NCBI GenBank assembly: GCA_903883645.1
Contig: CAISBR010000009.1
Span: 26,471 to 90,470, forward strand
Length of the DNA stretch: 64,000 nt
DNA from: an uncultured Myxococcales bacterium
GTDB taxonomy: Bacteria; Myxococcota_A; UBA9042
Direction: 5' to 3'
Part shown: piece by piece, positions 1 through 8,093 of the stretch
Layout: each line of letters starts with the position of its first letter
Position numbering within the stretch: position 1 is the first letter of the stretch
Position numbers and translations under genes: made by a program
The notes under the pieces: model-generated
Told to the model about the DNA's origin: nothing
The model's database searches: none
The model's input: only the letters and a program-made list of their open reading frames with translations

Positions 1-526
1 CGCCGTACTCGCGAAAGCCGGCGACGGTGGGGGTGCTTTGGCGTAGATTTGTAAAATCAAAGACTTTGGGGTCGTAGTGGGCGCGACTGGCCACGCAGAC
101 CACCCGCGCCGTGCCGGCCAGCTGCAGCGCCGGCAGCAGCAACCGGGTCAGCAGATAGGGGCCCAAGTGGTTGGTGCCAAAGTGTAATTCAAAGCCATCC
201 GTCGTCTGCCCGCGCGAGCCCGCCAAGCCGGCGTTGTTGACGAGCAGGTGCAGCGGCACGCCCAGGCTCACGACCTGCGCGGCACTTTGGCGCACGCCCG
301 CCAGACTGCCCAGGTCGAGGGCCAAGAACTCTAGGTTTGCATTGGGAACTTGCTGGCGGATCTGCGCGATCGCCGCCTCGCCCTTGTCTTTGGAGCGGCA
401 GGCCAGCCACACCTTGGCGCCGGCGCGGGCCAGCTCGCGGGCGGTCACTAGGCCGATGCCGGTGTTGGCGCCGGTGACGAGGGCATTTGTGCCGCTTAAA
501 TCAGCGGTTATGGTAAAGCGGGACAT
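1..526 (-). CDS. SDR-family oxidoreductase, 3' end cut by window edge
   Basis: NAD(P)-dependent short-chain dehydrogenase of the retinol dehydrogenase/WWOX-like type; substrate unknown. Reading inward from the ATG at 526, the Rossmann motif TGANTGIG lies near residues 18-25 and NNAG near residue 100. The visible part ends at residue 175, just after a Tyr at 174. By comparison with the paralogue at 62932-63762 (motif YAQSK), that Tyr is probably the catalytic one, and the Lys lies beyond the edge. The family is normally 270-310 residues, so roughly 100 or more are missing. The gene is separated by about 85 bp from the convergent-side end of the transporter gene at 612. Family assignment is firm; the reaction is not known. 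Confidence 0.9.
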   Translation of the reverse strand, partial: MSRFTITADLSGTNALVTGANTGIGLVTARELARAGAKVWLACRSKDKGEAAIAQIRQQVPNANLEFLALDLGSLAGVRQSAAQVVSLGVPLHLLVNNAGLAGSRGQTTDGFELHFGTNHLGPYLLTRLLLPALQLAGTARVVCVASRAHYDPKVFDFTNLRQSTPTVAGFREYG

Positions 527-611
527 GCGAACTCCTTGGCTTGGCTAGGGGCCACCTAGTATAGGTCGGCGGGTGGTCGCCCACCAGCGGTGACGGGAAA
601 TGTCGATGAAA

Positions 612-1865
612 TCATTGTATTTGCTTGGGAACTCTGGCGCGCTGCTGGGCCGTGCGCGCGGCCAGCCACTGACCCACGCCCAGGGCCACGGCCGCGACCG
701 CCACCCCTTGCCGTGCTCGCCCCGCCGGCAACCAAGCATCGCCAGCCATGACCAGCGCCGTGCCCAGCAAACTGCCGATGGCGTAAGCGTGAACGTCGAG
801 AATCACTGCCAGGCGACCGCGCACGCCTTCGTCGAGGTCCGCCAGCGCGCTGCGGCGCAAGGGGGCATCGCAGGCGTGGCTGACCACAAAGTAGCCGGCC
901 AGGGCGGCCAGGGTCAGGCGCGGGTTTTGCGTCGCCACCGCCAGGCTGCAGGCGAAGATCACGTAACTGGGCATGATCAATGTTGATTGCCAGCGATCAA
1001 GCCGGCCCAGCCAGCGCGGCAGCAGCGCTTGGCCCGCCAGCACAGCCACGGTCGAGGTCAGCGAATAGATCGCGTACCAGCGGCGAAAACCGCCCTCGTC
1101 TTCAGCTGTTTCGAGCTCTACGTCGCGCATCGCCGCCCAGCCTAGCGCCACCCACGCCGCATACTGGGCGGTGACCCGCACCACCATGGGCCGCAGCCAC
1201 GGCGTGCGATCCAGGGCTTGGCGCAGGGGCGGAGGAGCCTCGGCGCGCTGTGGCGGGCTGGCGGGCAGACGTCGCCTTGCGATGGCCGCAGATCCAAAGC
1301 AGATTGCCGCGCTCAGAGCCACTAGGGCCGCGTCGTGTTCGGCCGCTACACCGCGCAGCTCGCCAGCGCCCAAAGCAAGGCTGTAACCAAGCAAATCGGC
1401 AACAGTTTCTGCGGCGGCGATGCGCGTGAACCACTTGATGTTGTCGCTGCGGGCAATGGTGTCGGTGGCGATGGCCCAGGCGGTCACGGGGATGGCGGCC
1501 ACTTCTACCGTCGAGACCATATACAGCAGCCAATAGCTGAGCGTCGGCGCGGCCTGGCTCCACAGCAGCGCGGCGACGCCGGCGTAGCCCAGACCCACCA
1601 AAATCAGCAGACGAGGCAGTAACTTGGAGCGCGACACCCGGTCGGCCAGCAGCGTCAGCCCGCCGCCGACGGCCAGCGTCACCAGTACATCGAGCGCCCA
1701 CACCTGTACCAGGCCCGTCGAGCCCGACTTGGCCACCACACCCGCCGTCGAGGTGACGTCGATGAGCTTGACCACCAGCCCGTGCAGGCCCACAAGGGTG
1801 CCAAGTACAGCGACAGTATGCGGAATTCGGCTAGCGGTCACGGCGCGTTGCCCAGGTTGGACCAA
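612..1865 (-). CDS. Polytopic membrane transporter, MFS-like
   Basis: A 417-residue integral membrane protein with about ten to twelve hydrophobic segments spread over its length and no signal peptide or soluble domain. The segment around residues 130-165, with a charged loop between helices, recalls the MFS branch that includes nucleotide (ADP/ATP-type) translocases, but the match is by eye only and the substrate cannot be assigned. The first possible start is a TTG at 1865; a GTG at 1841 is equally possible and neither has a good ribosome binding site. It is divergent from the ATP-grasp/SET gene (start 2012), so the 146 bp between them should hold both promoters. It may also be a general efflux MFS protein. 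Confidence 0.7.
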   Translation of the reverse strand: MVQPGQRAVTASRIPHTVAVLGTLVGLHGLVVKLIDVTSTAGVVAKSGSTGLVQVWALDVLVTLAVGGGLTLLADRVSRSKLLPRLLILVGLGYAGVAALLWSQAAPTLSYWLLYMVSTVEVAAIPVTAWAIATDTIARSDNIKWFTRIAAAETVADLLGYSLALGAGELRGVAAEHDAALVALSAAICFGSAAIARRRLPASPPQRAEAPPPLRQALDRTPWLRPMVVRVTAQYAAWVALGWAAMRDVELETAEDEGGFRRWYAIYSLTSTVAVLAGQALLPRWLGRLDRWQSTLIMPSYVIFACSLAVATQNPRLTLAALAGYFVVSHACDAPLRRSALADLDEGVRGRLAVILDVHAYAIGSLLGTALVMAGDAWLPAGRARQGVAVAAVALGVGQWLAARTAQQRARVPKQIQ

Positions 1866-2011
1866 CCAGTGGCCGGTGCAGAGGGTAGCCCAGCCGGGGT
1901 CGAATGCGCAAAATCACGGCAAATCGCCGCGGCGGGTTGCGGGCCGGCACCGCTTGGGTCACCCTGGCGCGCGATGGGCGCTGCAATTCGTTAAGTGTTG
2001 GCGAGGAAGCT

Positions 2012-3946
2012 ATGAAAATCTGCGTACTTGGCTCGTCATATGAGGCCAGCGACTCCGCTTTTAAGGGCCTGGACCCGAACGCCAGTCCGGCCCGCTACTT
2101 GCCCGAGCACGAGTGGCACCACGCCGGCATCGACAAGGCCAAGGCGGTAGCGCAGGTTCGGGCGCTGATTCGCCAAGGTTTTGATGTCTTTGTGAACCTG
2201 TGCGATGGCGCCTGGGACGAGGACCGCGCCGGCATCGAGGTCGTGCAGACGCTCGAGCAGGCGGGGCAAGCCTTTACCGGCGCGTCGAGCGCGTTTTACG
2301 AGCCGACTCGCGAAGATCAAAAGCGTGTGTGCCACTACGCCGATATCGGTCAGCCCGGTCACTGCATGGCCGAGCAGGCGAGTGATGCGGATAAAGCGTC
2401 GGCAATGCTGCGTTTTCCCCTGATCGTCAAGCACCCGTGCAGCTATGGCAGCATCGGCATGGGTCGCGACGCGCTGTGCACCACGCCCGACCAAGTGCGG
2501 CAGCAGACGGCGAAGAACATCGATGCGTATGGCGCTGCGCTGATTGAAGAATTTATTGCGGGGCGCGAGTTTACCGTGCTGGTGGCCGAGCCGCCGCTGG
2601 GGTCGGATGTGCCGGCGACGTTTACGCCCGTGGAATTCAGCTTCCCCCCCGGCGAGACGTTTAAGCACTTTGATCTGAAGTGGGTAGCGTTTGAGCAGAT
2701 GAGCACGCGGCCCGTAGACGATCCAGAGTTGGCGGCGCGGCTGTGCGACCTATCGGCGCGGCTGTTTGCGGCGCTGGGCGGGGTGGGCTATGCGCGCTGT
2801 GACCTGCGCATGGATGCGGCCGGTAGCCTGTATATGCTCGAGATTAATCCCAATTGCGGTATCTTTTATCCGCCGGGGCAGTTTGGCAGCGCCGACGAGA
2901 TCTTGGCGGCCTCGCCGGGTGGCCACCGCGCTTTTGCCGAACACATTGTGGCCACGGCGCTGCGGCGGCGCGAGAGGTTGCGCAAGCCCTGGAAAGTACA
3001 GTTCGATCCCCAGCGCGGCTACGGCATGGTGGCGGCGCGCAATCTGGCGGCGGGCGAGGTGGTGCTGCCGGGCGAAGAGCGACCGCACTACTTGGTGACG
3101 CGGCGCCACGTTGAGCGCAGCTGGAATCCGCAAAATCGCCGGTGGTTTCAGCAGTATGCATGGCCTCTGACCGGTAGTGTGCATGTGATGTGGTCGGACC
3201 GGGCCACCGATTGGCAGCCGATCGACCACAGCTGTGCCCCGAACACCTGGCTCGAGGGCATGGACCTGGTGGCGATGCGGCTGATTGCGGCGGGCGAGCC
3301 GTTAACCATGGAATACGCGACGTTTTGTGGCCCCGAGATGGAGGCTTTTGCCTGCAGTTGTGGCGATTCGCAGTGCCGCGGCCAGATCACCGGTAGCGAT
3401 TGCCTGCGGCCCGACATCGCCGACACCTATGCGGGGCACCTGAGCGATTTTGTCGCCCGCTTGCACGCGCCGACGCCAATTGAGCAGGATATTGGTCTTG
3501 ATCCAAGGGTTTATATCGAGCGCGGGCGGCAGTTTCGCCGGTTGTTGGCGCGGCAGCCCATGGCCGCGGGCACGCTACTTAGCGCGTTGGGTCGGGTCGC
3601 CGTCCATGCCCACGCCAGCCGCTATACCGTGCAAGTGGGCGAACACGAACATGTCTTGCTCGATCCGTACTGGCTGGCCTATGCCAATCACAGTTGTGCG
3701 CCGTCGGTGCATTTCGACACGGATCGCCGCGAGGTGCGCCTTCTTCGCGACCTGCAGCCCGGCGACCCCATTACCTTCTTCTACCCGTCGACCGAACTCG
3801 ACATGGCCGAACCGTTTGCCTGCCAATGTGGCGAAGCGGCGTGTCTGGGTACTATCGCGGGCGCGCGGCACATGCCGGTGGCGGTCCTGAGTCGCTACCA
3901 GCTCGCCGGTCATGTGCAACGGGCGCTGCGCAGCCATGTGCTGTAA
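2012..3946 (+). CDS. ATP-grasp ligase (Ddl-like) fused to two SET domains
   Basis: A 644-residue predicted cytosolic protein of unusual architecture. Residues 1 to about 320 resemble D-Ala-D-Ala ligase-type ATP-grasp enzymes: the N-terminal LCDGAWDEDRAG segment, the nucleotide-binding stretch IVKHPCSYGSIGM, EEFIAGREFTV, and the metal-binding end LEINPNCG. Residues about 330-460 form a SET domain with GYG, DHSC at 405-408, a Tyr in EYATF, and a post-SET C448-x-C450-x4-C455. Residues about 510-620 form a second, shorter SET half with NHSC at 559-562 and C604-x-C606-x4-C611. Ddl-like enzymes join amino acids or peptides using ATP; SET domains transfer methyl from SAM to lysine. Substrates are unknown. 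I chose the ATG at 2012 over an upstream ATG at 1904 because GAGGAAG sits just before it and the ligase fold starts there. Confidence 0.88.
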   Translation: MKICVLGSSYEASDSAFKGLDPNASPARYLPEHEWHHAGIDKAKAVAQVRALIRQGFDVFVNLCDGAWDEDRAGIEVVQTLEQAGQAFTGASSAFYEPTREDQKRVCHYADIGQPGHCMAEQASDADKASAMLRFPLIVKHPCSYGSIGMGRDALCTTPDQVRQQTAKNIDAYGAALIEEFIAGREFTVLVAEPPLGSDVPATFTPVEFSFPPGETFKHFDLKWVAFEQMSTRPVDDPELAARLCDLSARLFAALGGVGYARCDLRMDAAGSLYMLEINPNCGIFYPPGQFGSADEILAASPGGHRAFAEHIVATALRRRERLRKPWKVQFDPQRGYGMVAARNLAAGEVVLPGEERPHYLVTRRHVERSWNPQNRRWFQQYAWPLTGSVHVMWSDRATDWQPIDHSCAPNTWLEGMDLVAMRLIAAGEPLTMEYATFCGPEMEAFACSCGDSQCRGQITGSDCLRPDIADTYAGHLSDFVARLHAPTPIEQDIGLDPRVYIERGRQFRRLLARQPMAAGTLLSALGRVAVHAHASRYTVQVGEHEHVLLDPYWLAYANHSCAPSVHFDTDRREVRLLRDLQPGDPITFFYPSTELDMAEPFACQCGEAACLGTIAGARHMPVAVLSRYQLAGHVQRALRSHVL

Positions 3947-3960
3947 GTGCGGAAGCTGCC

Positions 3961-4125
3961 TTAGCGATCGCCCATCAGGCCGCTCATCATCACCCAAGCT
4001 CCGGCGGCGCCGGCCATGACCAGCACGGCCAGGGTGACCAGGCAGCCGATCATCATCCAGCGGCCGACGAGGTTGGCTACGGGTTCTTCGGGCTTGCCAG
4101 GGATGGGCGCGGGCGGTGGGCTCAT
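3961..4125 (-). CDS. Small membrane protein, 54 residues
   Basis: A short reading frame in the otherwise empty gap between two larger genes. The N-terminus is Pro-rich (SPPPAPIPGKPEEP), followed by one hydrophobic helix of about 24 residues (residues 24-47, Met/Ala/Gly/Val-rich) and a short tail ending GDR. It reads as a single-span inner membrane peptide with a short cytoplasmic N-terminus. No family recognised. There is no clear ribosome binding site, which lowers confidence. It converges on the ATP-grasp/SET gene with a 14-bp gap and diverges from the HEAT/glycine-zipper gene. The clean signature (charged/proline head, uniform helix, ATG and stop filling the gap) favours a real gene. Confidence 0.55.
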   Translation of the reverse strand: MSPPPAPIPGKPEEPVANLVGRWMMIGCLVTLAVLVMAGAAGAWVMMSGLMGDR

Positions 4126-4228
4126 GCTAGAAGTCTAGCGTGGGCTGGACCAAATGTCCCTACCGCAGGCGGCTGTAGTGTCCTATGCTACGCCACACTC
4201 GCGCGCACAACCCGCCCAGGAGGCAGCA

Positions 4229-6445
4229 ATGCTGGCCCTAGCTCCCTTTGCCAAACATGGTACGCTCCGTTCGCTCGCTTATCGGTTTCTGCTTGCGGTG
4301 CCGGCACTTGCGACCCTTAGCACTCCGCTGGCCTGCGCACTTGACCTGCCGCAAGCTACAACGCCAACAGAGCTTTCGCACGCGCCGACCCCGGTGGTCC
4401 AAGCCGATGATGCGGCCCTGCTGGCGCCCCTGCTGGCTGCGCTGGGTGCCACGCCCGAGCTGCGCGGCGGGGTCTTGCCGCAGCTGTACAGGGGTGGAGA
4501 TCCCCGGGCGATTGCGGCGTTACGCTACATTGCCCTGCATGATCAACAGCCAGGTGTGCGGCAGGCGGCGGCGCGCGAGCTGGCCCGCTATGCCGATCGG
4601 CGCTCGATTGCGGCTTTGGTCGACATCGCGACCGGCGTCGAAAACGACCTGCCCAATGCCGCCGCGCTCGATGCCCTGAGCCAGCACGTGCTTACCGATG
4701 GCCCTGAAGCGCTGTACACGCTGGTCAAAGACCCCGAGGCCGACATGGGGGTGCGGCGCCATGCGCTCGAGGTGCTGCAGCGCGATCATGCCGAGATTTT
4801 GGCGGCGCGGGCCGTGCCGTCGCTGGGTGGCTCGGCGCTGGTGGCGACGCTGGGCGGTGGCCTGTTTGGTGGCCTGGCGCTCGAATCGGTGGGCGGTCTG
4901 GCCGGCGGTCGCAACGGTGCCGATGTGATCGGTGGGCTGACCGGCGCGGTCATCGGCGCGGGCGCGGGCTATGTCTTTGGCCGCCAGGTCAGCAATGCGC
5001 GCCAGCACTATTACATGAGCGCCATGACCTGGGGCGCGTTTGCCGGCTACGTGGGTGCACGGACCCTAATCAACCGACCTTACGGCCAATTTGGCATGCG
5101 CGTCAGCGACGAAGAGGTGGGGCTAACCCGCTGGAGCTCCGGCCTCACTCTGGCTGGCGAGCTTGTGGGCTTTGGCCTGGCCGCCTACGGCGCCGACAGC
5201 TTGAACTTGTCGAGCGCCGACGTGGCGACAGCTGATGCCATTGGTATCGCTAGCTTAACCGGTACTGTGGGCCTCCTTGGAATGATGCCCGCGCACGAGG
5301 ACCAGCGGGCAGGGTACGGCGTGGCGCTGCTCGGCGGGTTGGCCGGCGCGGGTGTTGGCACGGCGGTCGCGCACAATCTGCACTTTGAGCATGGCGACAT
5401 TTTGGCGATTAGTTACGCCACTGTCGAAGGTCTGTACTACGGCGCGCAGCTGCGTTCGCTGATGAGCAGCAGCGGTGACGAGGGCTCGGGCGGCCTCATG
5501 GGCATGGGCGTGGGCGCGCTGGCCACCACGGCGCTGACCCAGTACATCGACCCGACCCCCGGCAATGTGCTCGAGGCGGCGCTGTTTGCCCAGTATGGCA
5601 AGGCCTTGGGCGCAGGTCTGTCGCTCATGGCCAGCGAGCAGGGCAGCTCGGCGCAATGGGCGCAGCTCGCGGCCGGCGTGGCCGGATTTGGCGCCGGCGC
5701 GTACTTGAGCCAAAACACGGCATACCGCAGTGGCGACGGCACCTTACTCCCCATTGGCACGCTCCTGGGCGTCGAGCACGGCACCCTCATCGGCCTCCTC
5801 GTCGACGGCCAGGCCGGCAACAACGGCATCCACCAGAGCTTCTACCCCGGCCTCGTCTTGACCGGCGCGGCCTTGGGCGGCCTGGGCGGCGCAGTCCTCA
5901 GTCAATACACCGACATCAGCCCCTGGGAGACCACGATGGGCAGCACCGGCGCGGTCTGGGGCGGCTGGCTCGTCGGCTCGGCCTGGATGCTGCGCGGCGG
6001 CGGATCGACCACGGCCGTCGCGGGTTCGATCCTTGCGGCCTCCGACGTGGGCCTGGCTGCAACGGCCCTTGCCGTATCGCCTCTTGTCGGCGCCGATCCG
6101 CGCATTCTGGCCGGTGCCAACTTTGGTGGCATGGCGGGAGCCGGCTTGTGCACGCTGTTTACCGCAATGTTCTCAAACAATTCCGACAACATCTACCGCG
6201 CCAACCTGATCGGCTCGGGCGGTGGTTTGCTGGCCGGCGGCATCTTGGCCTATTTCGCGTTTGCCGACAGCGAGCCCGTGAACAAGAAGTCGGCGAGCGC
6301 GGCCGACCTGCCCAGCTGGCTGCGACTGCCGGTGCGATCGGTGAGCAGCGCGCCTCACTTCGACACGCTGGGCCGCGCCGACGGCATGGTCATACTCGCC
6401 GATTTGGATGTGTGGAATGCCCTGAGCCCGCAGCCGGTCCGCTAA
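4229..6445 (+). CDS. Exported HEAT-like / glycine-zipper repeat membrane protein
   Basis: A 738-residue protein of unknown function. It opens with a signal peptide (hydrophobic core about residues 20-36, cleavage after ACA). Residues about 60-195 are Ala/Leu/Asp-rich helices typical of HEAT-like repeats (for example RYIALHDQQPGVRQAAARE). The remainder, about residues 200-700, is a series of Gly/Ala-rich hydrophobic segments separated by short polar loops, several built on the pattern GGLxGAxxG. These look like repeated helical hairpins or glycine zippers in a membrane. The ATG at 4229 is preceded by AGGAGG, making it better than the ATG at 4154. The stop codon abuts the first unit of the 18-bp repeat array. 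Possible roles include envelope channel, scaffold or secretion-related protein; none is demonstrated. Confidence 0.75.
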   Translation: MLALAPFAKHGTLRSLAYRFLLAVPALATLSTPLACALDLPQATTPTELSHAPTPVVQADDAALLAPLLAALGATPELRGGVLPQLYRGGDPRAIAALRYIALHDQQPGVRQAAARELARYADRRSIAALVDIATGVENDLPNAAALDALSQHVLTDGPEALYTLVKDPEADMGVRRHALEVLQRDHAEILAARAVPSLGGSALVATLGGGLFGGLALESVGGLAGGRNGADVIGGLTGAVIGAGAGYVFGRQVSNARQHYYMSAMTWGAFAGYVGARTLINRPYGQFGMRVSDEEVGLTRWSSGLTLAGELVGFGLAAYGADSLNLSSADVATADAIGIASLTGTVGLLGMMPAHEDQRAGYGVALLGGLAGAGVGTAVAHNLHFEHGDILAISYATVEGLYYGAQLRSLMSSSGDEGSGGLMGMGVGALATTALTQYIDPTPGNVLEAALFAQYGKALGAGLSLMASEQGSSAQWAQLAAGVAGFGAGAYLSQNTAYRSGDGTLLPIGTLLGVEHGTLIGLLVDGQAGNNGIHQSFYPGLVLTGAALGGLGGAVLSQYTDISPWETTMGSTGAVWGGWLVGSAWMLRGGGSTTAVAGSILAASDVGLAATALAVSPLVGADPRILAGANFGGMAGAGLCTLFTAMFSNNSDNIYRANLIGSGGGLLAGGILAYFAFADSEPVNKKSASAADLPSWLRLPVRSVSSAPHFDTLGRADGMVILADLDVWNALSPQPVR

Positions 6446-6553
6446 CCGCGCACTACAAACTATCCGCGCACTACAAATTATCCGCGCACTACAAATTATC
6501 CGCGCACTACAAACTATCCGCGCACTACAAATTATCCGCGCACTACAAACAAC
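6446..6553. repeat. 18-bp tandem repeat array, six units
   Basis: Five near-perfect copies and a sixth degenerate copy of an 18-bp unit (CCGCGCACTACAAAYTAT, Y = C or T). The first unit starts on the base after the stop codon of the HEAT/glycine-zipper gene; the last unit lies inside the 3' end of the methylase gene. On the minus strand each unit reads Phe-Val-Val-Arg-Gly-stop, exactly the last codons of the methylase. The array is therefore a tandem duplication of that gene's 3' terminus, with every copy carrying a stop codon. There are no spacers, so it is not CRISPR. Confidence 0.95.
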
Positions 6554-7542
6554 CACTCGGTGTTGCGCAAGTGGCTGACCTTGCCCACCTTTTGTCCGCC
6601 CGGATTGTAGATACCGATCTGCGCGCCCACGTACCGCTTAAAATCGTGCGATAGGGCCTCGACCTCGCCGCGCTCGCTGAGCATCGCCACCAGCTCGTCG
6701 CGGCTCAGAAAGCCCTCGTCCGAAAAACTCACCACAAAATGGCGGACTTTGGCGGCAGTGACCACCGCCTGCAGCGCCTGCTTGGCCCGTACCTTGCTGT
6801 TAAAATCGCTCTGCCGGTCGCGGCAGTCGATGCGTTTTTGCGCGATGCCGTAGACCTCGGGCTGGTCCCAGCGGACCAAAGTCTCCCACACGTGGTAATT
6901 ACCTAGGTATTTGTGCTGGTTATAAGGCGGGTCCAAGTATGCCACATCGGCGCTGACCCGTTGCACGGACTCGAGTGCGTCGCCTTCGCTGGCCTCGCAC
7001 GCGCCGTGCTGCGGTCGCTCAAGCACGGCAGGTAGCCGCAATTCCAACTGGTTATGCGACCTATGCGACCATTGTTTTAGGTAGGCCATCTGCACGCCGG
7101 TCGTCGAGTCGACGCGATCGGCCGCCTCCATCAGCGCCACCAGCACCACGGCCTCGCGGTCGGGCTCAAGGCCTAGCGCGGTGATGCGGTTGCGAATCGC
7201 CTCGATCTTGGCGCCGTTGTGGGGTTGAAAGTACCTAGATTTACGGCAATAGGTCTCGGTAAACCAGCCATCTTCGCCGGGCAGCGCCTGCAATTCCGCC
7301 AGCAGTGTCACGCAGTCGGCGGCCACGCTTGCGCGATCGGCCTGCACATAGCAGCGTGCCAAGGTGGCGGCATAGCGGTTGTGATCGCTTGAAAATACTT
7401 GATAACCAGCGCCCTTCAAGGCGTGGCCCACCCGCGCCGTACCCGAAAATGGGTCGATCACGCTGCGCACCGGCCCCAGCGTCTCGACTGCGGCCAGGAT
7501 CTGCGGAAGCAGCGTGCGCTTGGAGCCAAGGTACTTAATCAT
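6532..7542 (-). CDS. DNA N6-adenine methylase (D12 class)
   Basis: A 336-residue SAM-dependent DNA methyltransferase. The N-terminus MIKYLGSKRTLL is the hallmark of D12-class adenine methylases; SAM-binding motif I is DPFSGTARVG at residues 30-39, and the catalytic motif is DPPYN at 204-208. No restriction endonuclease lies beside it, so it looks like an orphan or regulatory methylase. It is the last gene of a minus-strand run beginning with the HD-GYP regulator, 11 bp after the Cys-rich lipoprotein gene. The open frame extends further upstream, but that part overlaps the lipoprotein gene, so the ATG at 7542 is chosen. Its stop lies inside the 18-bp repeat array, whose units copy its C-terminal codons. 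Recognition sequence unknown. Confidence 0.9.
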   Translation of the reverse strand: MIKYLGSKRTLLPQILAAVETLGPVRSVIDPFSGTARVGHALKGAGYQVFSSDHNRYAATLARCYVQADRASVAADCVTLLAELQALPGEDGWFTETYCRKSRYFQPHNGAKIEAIRNRITALGLEPDREAVVLVALMEAADRVDSTTGVQMAYLKQWSHRSHNQLELRLPAVLERPQHGACEASEGDALESVQRVSADVAYLDPPYNQHKYLGNYHVWETLVRWDQPEVYGIAQKRIDCRDRQSDFNSKVRAKQALQAVVTAAKVRHFVVSFSDEGFLSRDELVAMLSERGEVEALSHDFKRYVGAQIGIYNPGGQKVGKVSHLRNTEWLFVVRG

Positions 7543-7553
7543 TGCCAATTCCG

Positions 7554-8093
7554 TTAGTTGCAGGTGGCCGCGCTGGCGGTGCAGTGGCCGTAGTCTTGGC
7601 AGATCCGCGCCTTTTCGCAATCGCTGCCGGTCGCGGCCAAGCAGCGGCCGACCAACAAACGGCAGGCCCCGTCTTGGGCGCATTGGTCGCTGGCCAGGCA
7701 ATCGGCGTCGCTCAAGGGGATGCAACTGCTTGCGCCGACTGCGTCTTTGCCCAGGTGGCACTGCCCTTGCCAGCGGCAGCCGTCGCTCGACTGGCACGCC
7801 GCTTCCGTTGTGGGGATGCACGCTGTGCCAACTAGGCCACAGGCTCCGAACCAGCGACAATGTCTAGATGTTTCGCAGTCGCTTTGGCAGCCGGCACCAC
7901 AGACCGCGCCATCGGGTCGGCACAGACCGTAGTCGCGGCAGCCCGCGGCGGCTTGGCATTCCGCTTCGGTTGGACAGACGTAACCGGCGGGACATGCCTT
8001 TAGATCCAAAGACTTGCAAGTGCTTGCCGGTGCCACCGTTTCGCCGGTCGCGGAGCAGGCCGCGAGCACAAGCGCCACCGCGGCCACTCTCAC
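7554..8093 (-). CDS. Cys-rich lipoprotein
   Basis: A 179-residue predicted lipoprotein, unknown function. The start is a GTG overlapping the TGA of the preceding gene (GTGA), giving a short signal sequence with a lipobox LAAC at residues 10-13. The mature part has about two dozen cysteines in irregularly repeated blocks of the form CxxxxxCxxxGxC (for example DCETSRHCRWFGAC, ACQSSDGCRWQGQC, DCEKARICQDYGHC), which suggests at least five small disulfide-bonded modules on the cell surface or in the periplasm. A longer frame starting at 8174 would bury the lipobox. Translationally coupled to the upstream lipoprotein gene and followed closely by the methylase. Such modules are common in predatory or gliding delta-type bacteria, but their ligands are unknown. 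Confidence 0.75.
   Translation of the reverse strand: MRVAAVALVLAACSATGETVAPASTCKSLDLKACPAGYVCPTEAECQAAAGCRDYGLCRPDGAVCGAGCQSDCETSRHCRWFGACGLVGTACIPTTEAACQSSDGCRWQGQCHLGKDAVGASSCIPLSDADCLASDQCAQDGACRLLVGRCLAATGSDCEKARICQDYGHCTASAATCN

Noticed and set aside
6446..6553. Repeat array as a CRISPR
   Set aside because: Units are contiguous with no spacers, only 18 bp, and no cas genes are present; they copy the methylase 3' end.
5656..6654. Long plus-strand frame over the HEAT/glycine-zipper gene, including HYKLSA repeats
   Set aside because: It is out of frame with a clearly exported protein and gains its repeats only because the array unit is 18 bp; no start signal or domain.
6532..7542. Type II restriction-modification system
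   Set aside because: Only a methylase is present; the neighbouring genes are lipoproteins and an exported protein, not endonucleases.
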